8,247 bases of DNA, from NCBI GenBank assembly GCA_002348265.1, contig DEAT01000011.1, positions 18,510-26,756 of the forward strand, read 5' to 3'. Made by a program: the position numbers and the translations under genes. This DNA comes from Gemmatimonadales bacterium UBA2975. Its GTDB lineage: Bacteria; Gemmatimonadota; Gemmatimonadetes; Longimicrobiales; Gaopeijiaceae. Below the pieces are notes generated by a model. That model was given only the letters and a program-made list of their open reading frames with translations. It made no database searches and was not told where the DNA came from. Of this stretch, positions 1-6,804 are shown one piece after another (position 1 is the stretch's first letter; the number at the start of each line of letters is the position of its first letter).

Positions 1-46
1 GGGAGGGCCTCCACTCCTTCATGCAACATTCGGAATCACGTTTTGA
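1..46 (+). CDS. 3' end of an upstream gene of unknown function (partial)
   Basis: The frame beginning at base 2 is open from the left edge and ends with TGA at 44-46, giving a visible tail that reads GGPPLLHATFGITF. The stop shares three bases with the TTG start of rmlD at 43-45, forming a TTGA overlap typical of translationally coupled genes. That arrangement is the main reason for calling it; fourteen residues are far too few to identify a family. By context it could be rmlC or a glycosyltransferase, but the sequence shows neither. The frame could be open by chance, because the rmlD frame is also open to the left edge. Confidence 0.3.
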   Translation, partial: GGPPLLHATFGITF

Positions 47-894
47 ATCTTCTAGTAACCGGCGGTGCCGGTCTGCTGGGTTCTGGGCTGGTCAGGTTAG
101 CAGCGCAGAGAGACTGGCAGGTTACTGCTCCTTCCCATTCTGAGATGGATGTTGTTGATCTAGAGTCTTGTGTAAGGGTGATCAAGTCGGAGTCTCCTGA
201 TTGTGTGATTCACTGTGCTGCTTTTACAGAAGTGGATAAGGCGGAGATGGAGCCTGAGCAGGCGATGCGAGTGAATCGAGACGGTTCTGCAAACGTTGCA
301 CGAGCTGCGGTCCTGGCGGGCTCTAACATCGTTCATATTTCAACGGATTACGTGTTCGATGGCCGTGTAACATCTCCTTACGGAACGGACGAGCCAGTAT
401 CACCACTCGGGGCTTATGCAACTTCTAAAGTTGCGGCGGAAACGGCCGTTATCGAGGAAACCTTAGGTCTCGTGTCACTCCTTATAGTTCGAATGGGGTG
501 GTTGTATGGGGGCGGGCGTAGAGATTTTGTGGACAAGGTGCTCGAGAGAGGTGAAGCCGGTGAAGATATACAGATTGTTGATGATCAAAGGGGGTGTCCG
601 ACATGGACCCGCAACGCAGCCGAGTCAGTGCTTGATCTTATTGACTTGGAAATGTCCGGAACGATGAACGTGAGCGACGCTGGCGAGACGTCGTGGTGTG
701 AATTCGCTAGAGCGGTTTTGGATATGGCCGGGATAAACTCGACCGTTGAAGGTGTTTCTTCACGATCTTTTGGTGCACCTGCTCGCCGCCCTTCATATTC
801 GGTTCTCGACCTGACCGAAACTGAGTTGGCGCTTCAACGAAAGATGATGCCATGGCGAAAGGCACTGCAATTATACATGAGCGAACGGAGCTGA
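43..894 (+). CDS. rmlD: dTDP-4-dehydrorhamnose reductase (RmlD)
   Basis: Cytoplasmic NAD(P)H-dependent reductase of the extended SDR family that catalyses the last step of dTDP-L-rhamnose synthesis, reducing the 4-keto group of dTDP-4-dehydro-L-rhamnose. The 283 residues match the usual RmlD length. Visible motifs are the Rossmann loop GGAGLLG (7-13), CAAFTEVDKAE (58-68), STDYVFDG (100-107), the catalytic YATSK (Y125, K129), DQRGCPT (181-187) and the late ARRPSYSVLDL segment (247-257), all characteristic of RmlD rather than RmlB or GalE. The TTG at 43 is chosen because translation from it gives the family's usual N-terminus (MNLLVTGG) and it overlaps the upstream stop; no good ribosome binding site precedes it. 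The frame is open to the left edge, so a more upstream start cannot be excluded. It is the first complete gene of the rmlD-rmlA-rmlB set. Confidence 0.93.
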   Translation: MNLLVTGGAGLLGSGLVRLAAQRDWQVTAPSHSEMDVVDLESCVRVIKSESPDCVIHCAAFTEVDKAEMEPEQAMRVNRDGSANVARAAVLAGSNIVHISTDYVFDGRVTSPYGTDEPVSPLGAYATSKVAAETAVIEETLGLVSLLIVRMGWLYGGGRRDFVDKVLERGEAGEDIQIVDDQRGCPTWTRNAAESVLDLIDLEMSGTMNVSDAGETSWCEFARAVLDMAGINSTVEGVSSRSFGAPARRPSYSVLDLTETELALQRKMMPWRKALQLYMSERS

Positions 895-1005
895 GACGGT
901 GTCGAACGGGCAACATGAACGGAGTTTTTCGATATGCTTTGATGAGACGACGTGCGTACTGTTTCAGAGCATTCTCAAGGTGCACGTGTCAGACTCGAAG
1001 CCAGT

Positions 1006-1779
1006 ATGAAAGGGGTTGTCCTCGCCGGTGGGTTGGGCACTCGTCTTCTTCCGATGACGCGTGTTACTAATAAGCATCTTTTGCCCGTATTCGATCGCCC
1101 AATGATTTACTACCCTCTCCAGCAGCTCACTGCCGCAGGCATCGACGATATCCTAGTCGTAACTGGAGGTGATCATGCTGGCGACTTTCTGAAAGCATTA
1201 AGAAATGGCCAGGACTTCGGTCTAGATCGACTCAGATACGCATATCAAGAGGGTGAGGGTGGTATCGCCGCAGCTTTAGCGCTAGCCGAGGACTTCGCGG
1301 GAGGAGAGCCTATAGTGGTAATGCTTGGCGATAACTTGTTCGAGGATTCTCTCGCACCCTTGATCCATGAGTTTCAGCGAAATCCGAGTGGGGCGATGCT
1401 GCTCCTCAAAGAGGTTGACGACCCGACTCGATTCGGTATCGCTGTGGTCGAAAGAGACCGTGTTGTAAGTATCATAGAGAAGCCTTCAGAGCCGGAGACG
1501 AATCTCGCCGTGACTGGGTGCTATATGTACGATTCTAGGGTTTTCGATGTTATTCGAGGCCTTACGCCGTCTGATAGAAACGAGTTGGAGATCACAGACG
1601 TCAACAATCACTACATAGCGTGGCAGGAAATGAGACACATCAAGCTGAAGGGCTGGTGGACGGACGCGGGGACGCGCGCCTCGCTTCACCGTGCGGCTAA
1701 TCTTGTTGCGGCGTCTCGCGAGAACCCGGTCTTGAGTGATGGGCGAGTAGTTAGTGAGCTTGACTCTCGAGGAGGATGA
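1006..1779 (+). CDS. rmlA: Glucose-1-phosphate thymidylyltransferase, short form (RmlA)
   Basis: Cytoplasmic nucleotidyltransferase that makes dTDP-glucose and pyrophosphate from dTTP and glucose-1-phosphate, the first step of dTDP-sugar synthesis. Motifs: GGLGTRLLPMT (8-18) with Lys23 for nucleotide binding, QEGEGGIAAAL (81-91), LGDN with the metal-binding Asp109 (107-110), EKP (158-160), VTGCYMYD (169-176), ELEITDVN (193-200) and WTDAGT (218-223). At 257 residues it is shorter than the roughly 290-residue enterobacterial enzyme: only 34 residues follow WTDAGT, so the C-terminal helices that carry the allosteric site in long forms are absent. ATG 1006 is chosen because MKGVVLAGG is the family N-terminus; the frame stays open to a GTG at 952, but those 18 residues look non-homologous. 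No Shine-Dalgarno sequence is visible. The stop lies 7 bases before rmlB. Short enzymes of this family can also act on UTP, so the nucleotide is inferred from the context. Confidence 0.9.
   Translation: MKGVVLAGGLGTRLLPMTRVTNKHLLPVFDRPMIYYPLQQLTAAGIDDILVVTGGDHAGDFLKALRNGQDFGLDRLRYAYQEGEGGIAAALALAEDFAGGEPIVVMLGDNLFEDSLAPLIHEFQRNPSGAMLLLKEVDDPTRFGIAVVERDRVVSIIEKPSEPETNLAVTGCYMYDSRVFDVIRGLTPSDRNELEITDVNNHYIAWQEMRHIKLKGWWTDAGTRASLHRAANLVAASRENPVLSDGRVVSELDSRGG
1771..1775 (+). promoter_or_regulatory. Ribosome binding site of rmlB
   Basis: GGAGG ends 11 bases before the ATG at 1787 and lies inside the last codons of rmlA. It decides for ATG 1787 over the in-frame GTG at 1754, which would overlap rmlA by 26 bases. 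It is the only clear Shine-Dalgarno sequence before any gene in the window, and its place within rmlA suggests coupled translation of the two genes. A weaker GAGG at 1781-1784 is too close to the start to serve well. Confidence 0.6.
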
Positions 1780-1786
1780 TGAGGTT

Positions 1787-2809
1787 ATGCGTGTTCTTGT
1801 GACGGGAGGTGCGGGTTTCATTGGTTCAAGCCTCGTCCGTCACTTGCTTGCTCCAAAGTCAGAGTTTCATGTCATCACGTTGGATCTACTAACATACGCG
1901 GGGCATCTTGAAAATCTTTCAGGAGTGCTAGCCGATTCTCGTCACGAATTTATACAAGGTGATATCTGCGACGGTGAACTAGTTCGTGAGCTGATGGCCG
2001 ACGTTGACATAGTGTTTCATCTTGCAGCGGAATCGCATGTAGATCGTTCGATCGACCAGGACCAACCGTTTATCCGAACTAATGTGGTCGGTACCGCTAG
2101 ACTGCTAGCGGCAGCCTTGGAGGCCTCAGTTAGCCGCTTCGTCCATGTATCAACTGATGAGGTCTACGGAGAGCTCCCGTGGAGAGATCCATCTGGATCT
2201 CCGAAAAGAAAAGAGCTAGGAGATCAGACCCTATCAGCTCAAGTGCGTTTCACCGAAGACACGCCGATTGCGCCACGATCCCCATACGCGGCGACCAAGG
2301 CTGCCTCCGACCACCTTGCTAGTGCCTACCATTTGACCCACGGATTAGACGTGGTGATCACACGTTGCTCGAATAATTACGGGCCACGGCAATACCCAGA
2401 GAAGATGATTCCTCTCATGATCAATTCGGCCCTGAGGGGAGCTTCTCTTCCGGTTTACGGAGATGGTCTCTACGTGCGTGATTGGATTCATGTAGATGAC
2501 CACTGCCGTGGTCTGATTTCTGCGGCACAGAATGGTGTGGCTGGACGCGTCTATAATTTTGGTGCTGATTGTGAATGGACCAACTTGAGTGTAGTTCACG
2601 AAATAATCGATCTCTTGGGCGCTTCTGAGTCTTTAATTGAATTCGTTGAGGATCGTCCGGGTCATGACCGCCGATATGCGATCGATGCATCTCGAGCCTG
2701 CGCAGAACTTGGTTGGTCATCGGAGATAGATTTCCAAGAGGGTCTCAAGGACACTGTAGAGTGGTACCGGAATCATTCGGACTGGATTGAGGCGGTCACT
2801 GGCTTGTGA
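1787..2809 (+). CDS. rmlB: dTDP-glucose 4,6-dehydratase (RmlB)
   Basis: NAD+-dependent extended SDR enzyme, cytoplasmic, converting dTDP-glucose to dTDP-4-dehydro-6-deoxy-glucose, the branch point for rhamnose and many other 6-deoxysugars. The 340 residues match the family. Visible are the NAD-binding GGAGFIG (7-13), HLAAESHVDRSI (78-89), the catalytic STDEVYG (122-128) with the Asp124-Glu125 pair that marks dehydratases, YAATK (Y167, K171), NNYGP (196-200) and VRDWIHVDDH (230-239). The loop between STDEVYG and YAATK is long, as in the enterobacterial RmlB. ATG 1787 is chosen because MRVLVTGGAGFIG is the family N-terminus and GGAGG stands upstream. It directly follows rmlA with a 7-base gap. 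With RmlA and RmlD it leaves only the 3,5-epimerase RmlC unaccounted for. Confidence 0.95.
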   Translation: MRVLVTGGAGFIGSSLVRHLLAPKSEFHVITLDLLTYAGHLENLSGVLADSRHEFIQGDICDGELVRELMADVDIVFHLAAESHVDRSIDQDQPFIRTNVVGTARLLAAALEASVSRFVHVSTDEVYGELPWRDPSGSPKRKELGDQTLSAQVRFTEDTPIAPRSPYAATKAASDHLASAYHLTHGLDVVITRCSNNYGPRQYPEKMIPLMINSALRGASLPVYGDGLYVRDWIHVDDHCRGLISAAQNGVAGRVYNFGADCEWTNLSVVHEIIDLLGASESLIEFVEDRPGHDRRYAIDASRACAELGWSSEIDFQEGLKDTVEWYRNHSDWIEAVTGL

Positions 2810-2848
2810 TTTTGCTCGGTGTAGTCAGGTCGTTCCAGTAAGGTGCTT

Positions 2849-2880
2849 TTTGGTTATCGTTTCTTGCCATTCACTATACT
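2849..2880 (+). promoter_or_regulatory. Possible promoter before the dehydrogenase gene
   Basis: The 83-base gap after rmlB contains TATACT at 2875-2880, a five-of-six match to a sigma-70 -10 box. The best upstream partner is weak: TTGGTT at 2850-2855, 19 bases away. Transcription from this box would begin around 2886-2888, only a few bases before the ATG at 2893, giving a very short or nearly leaderless message. That fits the absence of a Shine-Dalgarno sequence there, but the assignment rests on one short match. Confidence 0.28.
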
Positions 2881-2892
2881 TCTGCTGACGAT

Positions 2893-4185
2893 ATGACCGA
2901 GAACTCATCTAGCACACTAGGGATCATCGGGCTGGGATATGTAGGCTTGCCGCTTGCTATAGAGGCTGGTCAAGCGGGCATCAATGTCATCGGATTTGAT
3001 GTCAATCCTTCGGTCGTGAAGGCGGTGAATGACGGGGATTCTCACATTCAAGACGTGCTGTCTGTGGACGTTGAGAAGCTCCGTAAAGAAAGAAGGATTG
3101 AGGCGACCTCGGACATGGCTCGCCTGAGTGAGTGCGATGTGGTGTCGATCTGCGTCCCAACACCACTGTCGAAGACTCGTGATCCCGATGTGTCATACAT
3201 CCTCGCTGCTTCGGAGTCTGTTGCCGAGGGCCTGCATAAGGGTCAGCTAATTGTACTCGAATCTACAACGTATCCAGGTACGACCAGGGAAGTCTTGCTT
3301 CCGACCCTCGAAGCGACTGGCTTGAAGGTTGGAGAAGACTTCAACCTCTGCTTCTCTCCAGAGCGGGTAGATCCCGGGAATCCAACTTGGCATACGCGGA
3401 ATACCCCCAAAGTAATCGGTGGGATATCAGAGGAGTGCACAAAGGCAGGAGTAGCTTTTTACAGCAGATTCTTGGATACCCTGGTTCCAGTGTCGTCATC
3501 TGAAGTGGCTGAAATGACGAAGATTCTGGAGAACACGTTCAGGGCCGTAAACATCGGACTCGTTAACGAAACAGCTCTCATAGCAGAGCGCTTAGGTGTT
3601 GATGTATGGGAAGTCATTGAAGCTGCTAATACCAAGCCTTTCGGATTTATGAAGTTCACCCCTGGACCGGGCTTGGGAGGTCACTGCATACCGGTCGATC
3701 CGCACTATCTGTCGTGGAAGATGAGGACTTTGAATTACAAAACCCGCTTCATAGAGTTGGCATCGGAGATCAATTCGGAGATGCCTTACTTTGTCGTTGA
3801 TAAGGTTCGTGAAGCGCTCAATCGAAAAAAGATGTCGGTCAACGGTGCGAAGATTTTGCTTTTGGGTGTCGCCTATAAGAGGGACATCGGCGATGTACGC
3901 GAATCACCAGCTCTCGATGTCCTTAAGCTTTTGGTCGAGGATGGCGCAGAGGTGCGATACCACGATCCGTACGTGCCTAGACTGGACGAGGAGGGTGTCA
4001 TTCTGGATTGCGTTGACTTAACCGATGAGGCTTTGCGCGCAGCCGACACGGTTGTGATTTTGACGGATCATTCGCAGTTCGATTACGAGTGGATCTTGAA
4101 ACACTCAAGCGCGCTTGTGGACACGAGGCATGCCACGCCCAGGGACAATGTCGGTCCCGACCAGAGCTGGATCGTCAAGAACTGA
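2893..4185 (+). CDS. wbpA: UDP-N-acetylglucosamine 6-dehydrogenase-like nucleotide-sugar dehydrogenase (WbpA type)
   Basis: Cytoplasmic NAD+-dependent enzyme of the UDP-glucose/GDP-mannose dehydrogenase superfamily, oxidising C6 of a nucleotide sugar in two steps to a uronic acid. The three family domains are present over 430 residues: N-terminal NAD-binding with GLGYVGLP (13-20), PTPL (89-92), ESTTYPGTT (123-131) and SPERVDPGN (155-163); the central domain with Lys210, Asn214 and the catalytic Cys265 in GGHCIPVDP (262-270); and the C-terminal UDP-binding domain with GVAYKRDIGDVRESPA (325-340). The form of these motifs, especially SPERVDPGN and GLGGHCIPVDPHYLSW, fits the WbpA subgroup (UDP-GlcNAc to UDP-GlcNAcA) better than UDP-glucose dehydrogenases, WecC or TviB/WbpO. 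Substrate choice is inferred from these motifs only. It starts 83 bases after rmlB with no visible ribosome binding site and ends tail to tail with the large export-protein gene. Confidence 0.88.
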   Translation: MTENSSSTLGIIGLGYVGLPLAIEAGQAGINVIGFDVNPSVVKAVNDGDSHIQDVLSVDVEKLRKERRIEATSDMARLSECDVVSICVPTPLSKTRDPDVSYILAASESVAEGLHKGQLIVLESTTYPGTTREVLLPTLEATGLKVGEDFNLCFSPERVDPGNPTWHTRNTPKVIGGISEECTKAGVAFYSRFLDTLVPVSSSEVAEMTKILENTFRAVNIGLVNETALIAERLGVDVWEVIEAANTKPFGFMKFTPGPGLGGHCIPVDPHYLSWKMRTLNYKTRFIELASEINSEMPYFVVDKVREALNRKKMSVNGAKILLLGVAYKRDIGDVRESPALDVLKLLVEDGAEVRYHDPYVPRLDEEGVILDCVDLTDEALRAADTVVILTDHSQFDYEWILKHSSALVDTRHATPRDNVGPDQSWIVKN

Positions 4186-4190
4186 AGTCG

Positions 4191-4217
4191 AGGAGACACG
4201 CGTTCTCCTATTCTTCT
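4191..4217 (+). terminator. Possible hairpin terminator after the dehydrogenase gene
   Basis: AGGAGA (4191-4196) and TCTCCT (4204-4209) are perfect reverse complements around a 7-base loop, followed by the partly T-rich ATTCTTCT. It starts 5 bases after the stop at 4185, within the 107-base gap between two convergent genes. The 6-bp stem is short and the T tract is interrupted, so this is at best a weak intrinsic terminator. No better candidate was seen in the gap. Confidence 0.3.
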
Positions 4218-4292
4218 ACCAGAAAACGTCGAGCTACTCGGGCGGCTCGGCTGCAGCGTATTGGAAAGTCGGAAGGAAAGATCGTACAGCGG

Positions 4293-6515
4293 TCATCGTG
4301 TGATTACGACAATCGTGGTCGCTAGCGAAGAGAGGACCCCGAGAAGAGTAGTGACAAAACCCATCGTGTCGAATTGTGCGTTCGGATCTTCTGAGGGCAC
4401 GGTGATTACACTTCCCGGATCTGGCTTAGGGTAACTAGACCAAAACAGGAATTTTTTCCGTGTTTGCGCTAGTCCGTTGGCATAACGAACTGATGAGCGG
4501 CCTTCATCGGCGTCACTTCGGTAGCCTCCCGCTGCTGCGATGTAGTGCTCGAACTTTTGTTCTTCCCTATAAAGAACTGTCACTGGAGAGTTTACTGCTC
4601 CTAGAACCTGAACAGTGGGTGTGTAAACAGGTATGTGGATAGAATCCCCAGATTGAAGTACAAGGTTCTCTATTCCACCTGGATCCTGGAGTGCTGTTGG
4701 TAGGTCGAGATCGATTCGACCTAGTTCGTCTAATGCGCGATAAAGCCTAGCCCCTCTTGGATAACCACTCGGAAGGATGTTTCCCGCACGTTCTATTAGA
4801 TCCGTTACCCGTTCGCTCTTAGATAGTAGCGCATAATTCCCAGGGACCGAGACTTCTCCTGAGACGATAACTGTGCTAGGGAGTTCGAAGTCAGGTTGCC
4901 TTCGGATCTGTACTAGATCGAAGGGATTGAGTATGAAATCATCTGCTGACCCGGATGGAGGAAATGCTATTCCTGGAGCGCCGGCGACTCGACCACCCAC
5001 CGAGCGTAGATCTAAATAGCTAGAGTCCAGGGGGACATAGATACGCTCAGCCAGTCCCCCATCTTCCCGATTTGTGGGCAGTCGGGTGACCTCTGCTTCT
5101 CGCAGGTCAGCCCCTACAGTTGGCCCTCGAGCGAGACTTACCAGCTCTCGGACTGTCATCCCCGTATGCCACGGAAAGGTGTCGGGTTGGGCCACTAGAC
5201 CAGCGATTGAGACGTACATTCCTTCGGAAACTGCCGGAATAGTGTCTATGACTATTGAGTCACCATCCTGCAGCCCAACAGGGGGAATGATCGCACCCCC
5301 CATGTGATTCGGCTCTTCGGGATCTTCAGACGGCGTGAGCGCTAGATCGATTACGATCCGTTCACTGTTATTTGATACCTGTTCTACGGGACGTAAGGTG
5401 CGGTGAACAGTAAGACGCTTACGGTCCGCCATTGAATGAAATCCACCAGCTGCGATCAGCACGTCAGCGAGATCGTCATCCTCCGCCACATCATAGAGCT
5501 TCGGCCGCGTGACTGCGCCCGATAGTTGAACGCGGCGATTCTTGAGGGGAAGAAAAACAACGTCTCCCTGTTCCAAGGCGACGTCACCAGATGCGTCTCC
5601 ACTCAATAGGTAAGGATATAGGTCCAAGGAGAATTCCAGTCCCTCCTTGCGGCGGACTTTGACGCTTCGGAGACTCCCGAGGTCGGTAGGACCGTCTGCA
5701 GCGTAGAGTGCGTTCGTTACCGTTGCCATAGACGAGAGTTGATAAGCTCCCGGCTGTCGGACTTCGCCCGTGACGTAGATTTGAATAGTTCGGAGTTCGG
5801 CAATTGAGAGATTTACTGAGGTTGTACCTCTCCTTATCCCTGAGTAGAATCCGGAAAGGCGTTCTCTGAGGAGTACGCTTGCCTCAGCCATGTCTAAGCC
5901 AGATAGCGTTATCCGTCCTACATCTGGTATGACAACAAAGCCCTCTCGTGTCACCTCGAGATCGTGAGCGAGTTCGACTTCACCGGTTAGCAGCAGGAGT
6001 AAGCTATCGCCGGGCCCGAGTTGATATGTGTCCGGTACAGGGCCTGAAAGAAGTGGCTGGAAACGTGACGTAGCACGGCGGAAAATATCGTGTCCAAAGA
6101 CGGGTGATGAGGCCGTGTCAGCCAATTCGTCGCCGGGCTGAAACCCTGAGATCTCCTCGATGAGCTCCAACCCGTCCGCACCCTCCCTTACGATGCCCAG
6201 CATCTCTAGTGCAGCGATTGAATTTGCTGAAAATGCGGTTTCGGGATCTATGAAGCCATCGGAAAAGAACGTGTCGAGAGCATCGGACGGCATGCCACGC
6301 GCTACTAACTGAGCACGGATCTCTTCTTGGGTGAGCCCTGAATCTCGGAGTTGCGCTCTAACTAGTTCAGGGTTTTCACGAAGGAGCGCTTCTGCCTCGG
6401 ATATAGATGTGGGCAGTTGTCCTTGGGTTGATTCCACCCCTAAAGACGTCAAAAATGCGAGCGTCATGATGCCCGCGGCATTAGTTCGTTTTCGCACCGG
6501 TGGCAGTGCCCTCAC
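4293..6515 (-). CDS. Polysaccharide export protein, Wza/Poly_export family with multiple SLBB domains
   Basis: Large exported protein, probably the outer-membrane/periplasmic conduit for a capsule or exopolysaccharide. Of 740 residues, 1-33 look like a signal peptide (basic RKR at 8-10, hydrophobic 13-26). Residues 41-84 form a charged helical module (NPELVRAQLRDSG, then LTQEEIRAQL). The Poly_export domain runs about 160-245, starting PDTYQLGPGDSLLL. Five SLBB-like units then begin near IYVTGEVRQPGAY (246), VQLSGAVTRPKLY (329), VSIAGLVAQPDTF (435), VIVSGEVSVPGNY (549) and VQVLGAVNSPVTV (636). A hydrophobic helix at about 718-738 ends the chain, in the place where Wza has its outer-membrane helix. 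Wza has fewer SLBB units and is about half this length. There is no lipobox and no cysteine anywhere, so it is not lipidated like Wza. The GTG at 6515 keeps the basic start of the signal peptide; ATG at 6467 would remove it. It is head to head with the glycosyltransferase gene. Confidence 0.88.
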   Translation of the reverse strand: MRALPPVRKRTNAAGIMTLAFLTSLGVESTQGQLPTSISEAEALLRENPELVRAQLRDSGLTQEEIRAQLVARGMPSDALDTFFSDGFIDPETAFSANSIAALEMLGIVREGADGLELIEEISGFQPGDELADTASSPVFGHDIFRRATSRFQPLLSGPVPDTYQLGPGDSLLLLLTGEVELAHDLEVTREGFVVIPDVGRITLSGLDMAEASVLLRERLSGFYSGIRRGTTSVNLSIAELRTIQIYVTGEVRQPGAYQLSSMATVTNALYAADGPTDLGSLRSVKVRRKEGLEFSLDLYPYLLSGDASGDVALEQGDVVFLPLKNRRVQLSGAVTRPKLYDVAEDDDLADVLIAAGGFHSMADRKRLTVHRTLRPVEQVSNNSERIVIDLALTPSEDPEEPNHMGGAIIPPVGLQDGDSIVIDTIPAVSEGMYVSIAGLVAQPDTFPWHTGMTVRELVSLARGPTVGADLREAEVTRLPTNREDGGLAERIYVPLDSSYLDLRSVGGRVAGAPGIAFPPSGSADDFILNPFDLVQIRRQPDFELPSTVIVSGEVSVPGNYALLSKSERVTDLIERAGNILPSGYPRGARLYRALDELGRIDLDLPTALQDPGGIENLVLQSGDSIHIPVYTPTVQVLGAVNSPVTVLYREEQKFEHYIAAAGGYRSDADEGRSSVRYANGLAQTRKKFLFWSSYPKPDPGSVITVPSEDPNAQFDTMGFVTTLLGVLSSLATTIVVITR

Positions 6516-6590
6516 CTAGGGTGTCGAAGACCACTCAGTCTTGTATATCAGTGACGAGTGAGCGGAGGAGTTAAGTACCTACTAAAGATA

Positions 6591-6619
6591 AATCTATGAA
6601 GGGTCTTGCAGGACAACAA
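6591..6619 (-). promoter_or_regulatory. Possible promoter for the large export-protein gene
   Basis: Read on the - strand, TTGTTG (6619-6614) and TAGATT (6596-6591) are separated by 17 bases, the ideal spacing for sigma-70, though each box matches the consensus at only three or four positions. Transcription would start near 6584 and give a leader of about 70 bases before the GTG at 6515. It is the best candidate found in the 289-base gap between the divergent genes, but chance similarity is quite possible. Confidence 0.22.
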
Positions 6620-6675
6620 TAAAGCTGATGCACAGCGTCTTTGACGCAGGCTCGGGTCGTTCCATGTCGGCATAT

Positions 6676-6696
6676 CTCACGCTTGGATTGTGTGAG
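6676..6696. repeat. Inverted repeat in the divergent intergenic region
   Basis: CTCAC (6676-6680) and GTGAG (6692-6696) are reverse complements separated by 11 bases; as RNA the stem could extend by one G-U pair. It lies between the two divergent genes and might be an operator half-site pair or a weak hairpin. No T tract follows, so it is not an obvious terminator. Five-base arms occur readily by chance. Confidence 0.25.
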
Positions 6697-6804
6697 TACC
6701 CCAACTTGCATCCAGTCAGCTATTTTCCCATTGATCAGGTTATCTGAGACCTTGTCAGCTTGAACTTAAGTCTGGCTCTCCATAAACGTTCCGATGATTT
6801 CAGT

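Larger units (their letters stand above)
6516..6804. other. Divergent intergenic region
   Basis: This 289-base stretch separates two genes transcribed away from each other, so promoters for both should lie here. It holds a weak - strand promoter candidate, an inverted repeat at 6676-6696, and a GGAGGAG at 6564-6570 that no credible reading frame follows (the next ATG, at 6596, opens only eight codons). If the glycosyltransferase starts at the TTG at 6760, the region shrinks to 244 bases. I see no RNA gene or mobile-element end in it. Confidence 0.6.

Noticed and set aside
952..1005. 18-residue N-terminal extension of RmlA from GTG 952
   Set aside because: MKGVVLAGG at 1006 is the standard family start; the extension has no family resemblance and no ribosome binding site.
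852..1070. Open frame of 72 codons on the + strand spanning the rmlD-rmlA gap
   Set aside because: It overlaps the end of rmlD and the start of rmlA in another frame, and its product is rich in Arg and Cys with no recognisable domain. The 111-base gap itself shows no convincing gene or promoter.
1754..1786. 11-residue N-terminal extension of RmlB from GTG 1754
   Set aside because: It would overlap rmlA by 26 bases, and the GGAGG at 1771-1775 points to ATG 1787, where the conserved N-terminus begins.
2421..2720. Open frame of 99 codons on the - strand inside rmlB
   Set aside because: It lies antisense within a strongly conserved gene, and its basic, His-rich product has no recognisable fold.
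4089..4325. Two overlapping + strand open frames (62 and 78 codons) across the gap between the convergent genes
   Set aside because: They overlap the ends of the dehydrogenase and export genes; the composition is biased to Arg, Ser and Lys and no domain is visible.
5074..5307. Open frame of 77 codons on the + strand inside the large export gene
   Set aside because: It is the complement of an SLBB-coding region that reads cleanly on the - strand.
6564..6622. GGAGGAG followed by ATG 6596 as a small gene
   Set aside because: The frame has only eight codons, and the purine-rich motif is 25 bases from the ATG, too far to act as a ribosome binding site.
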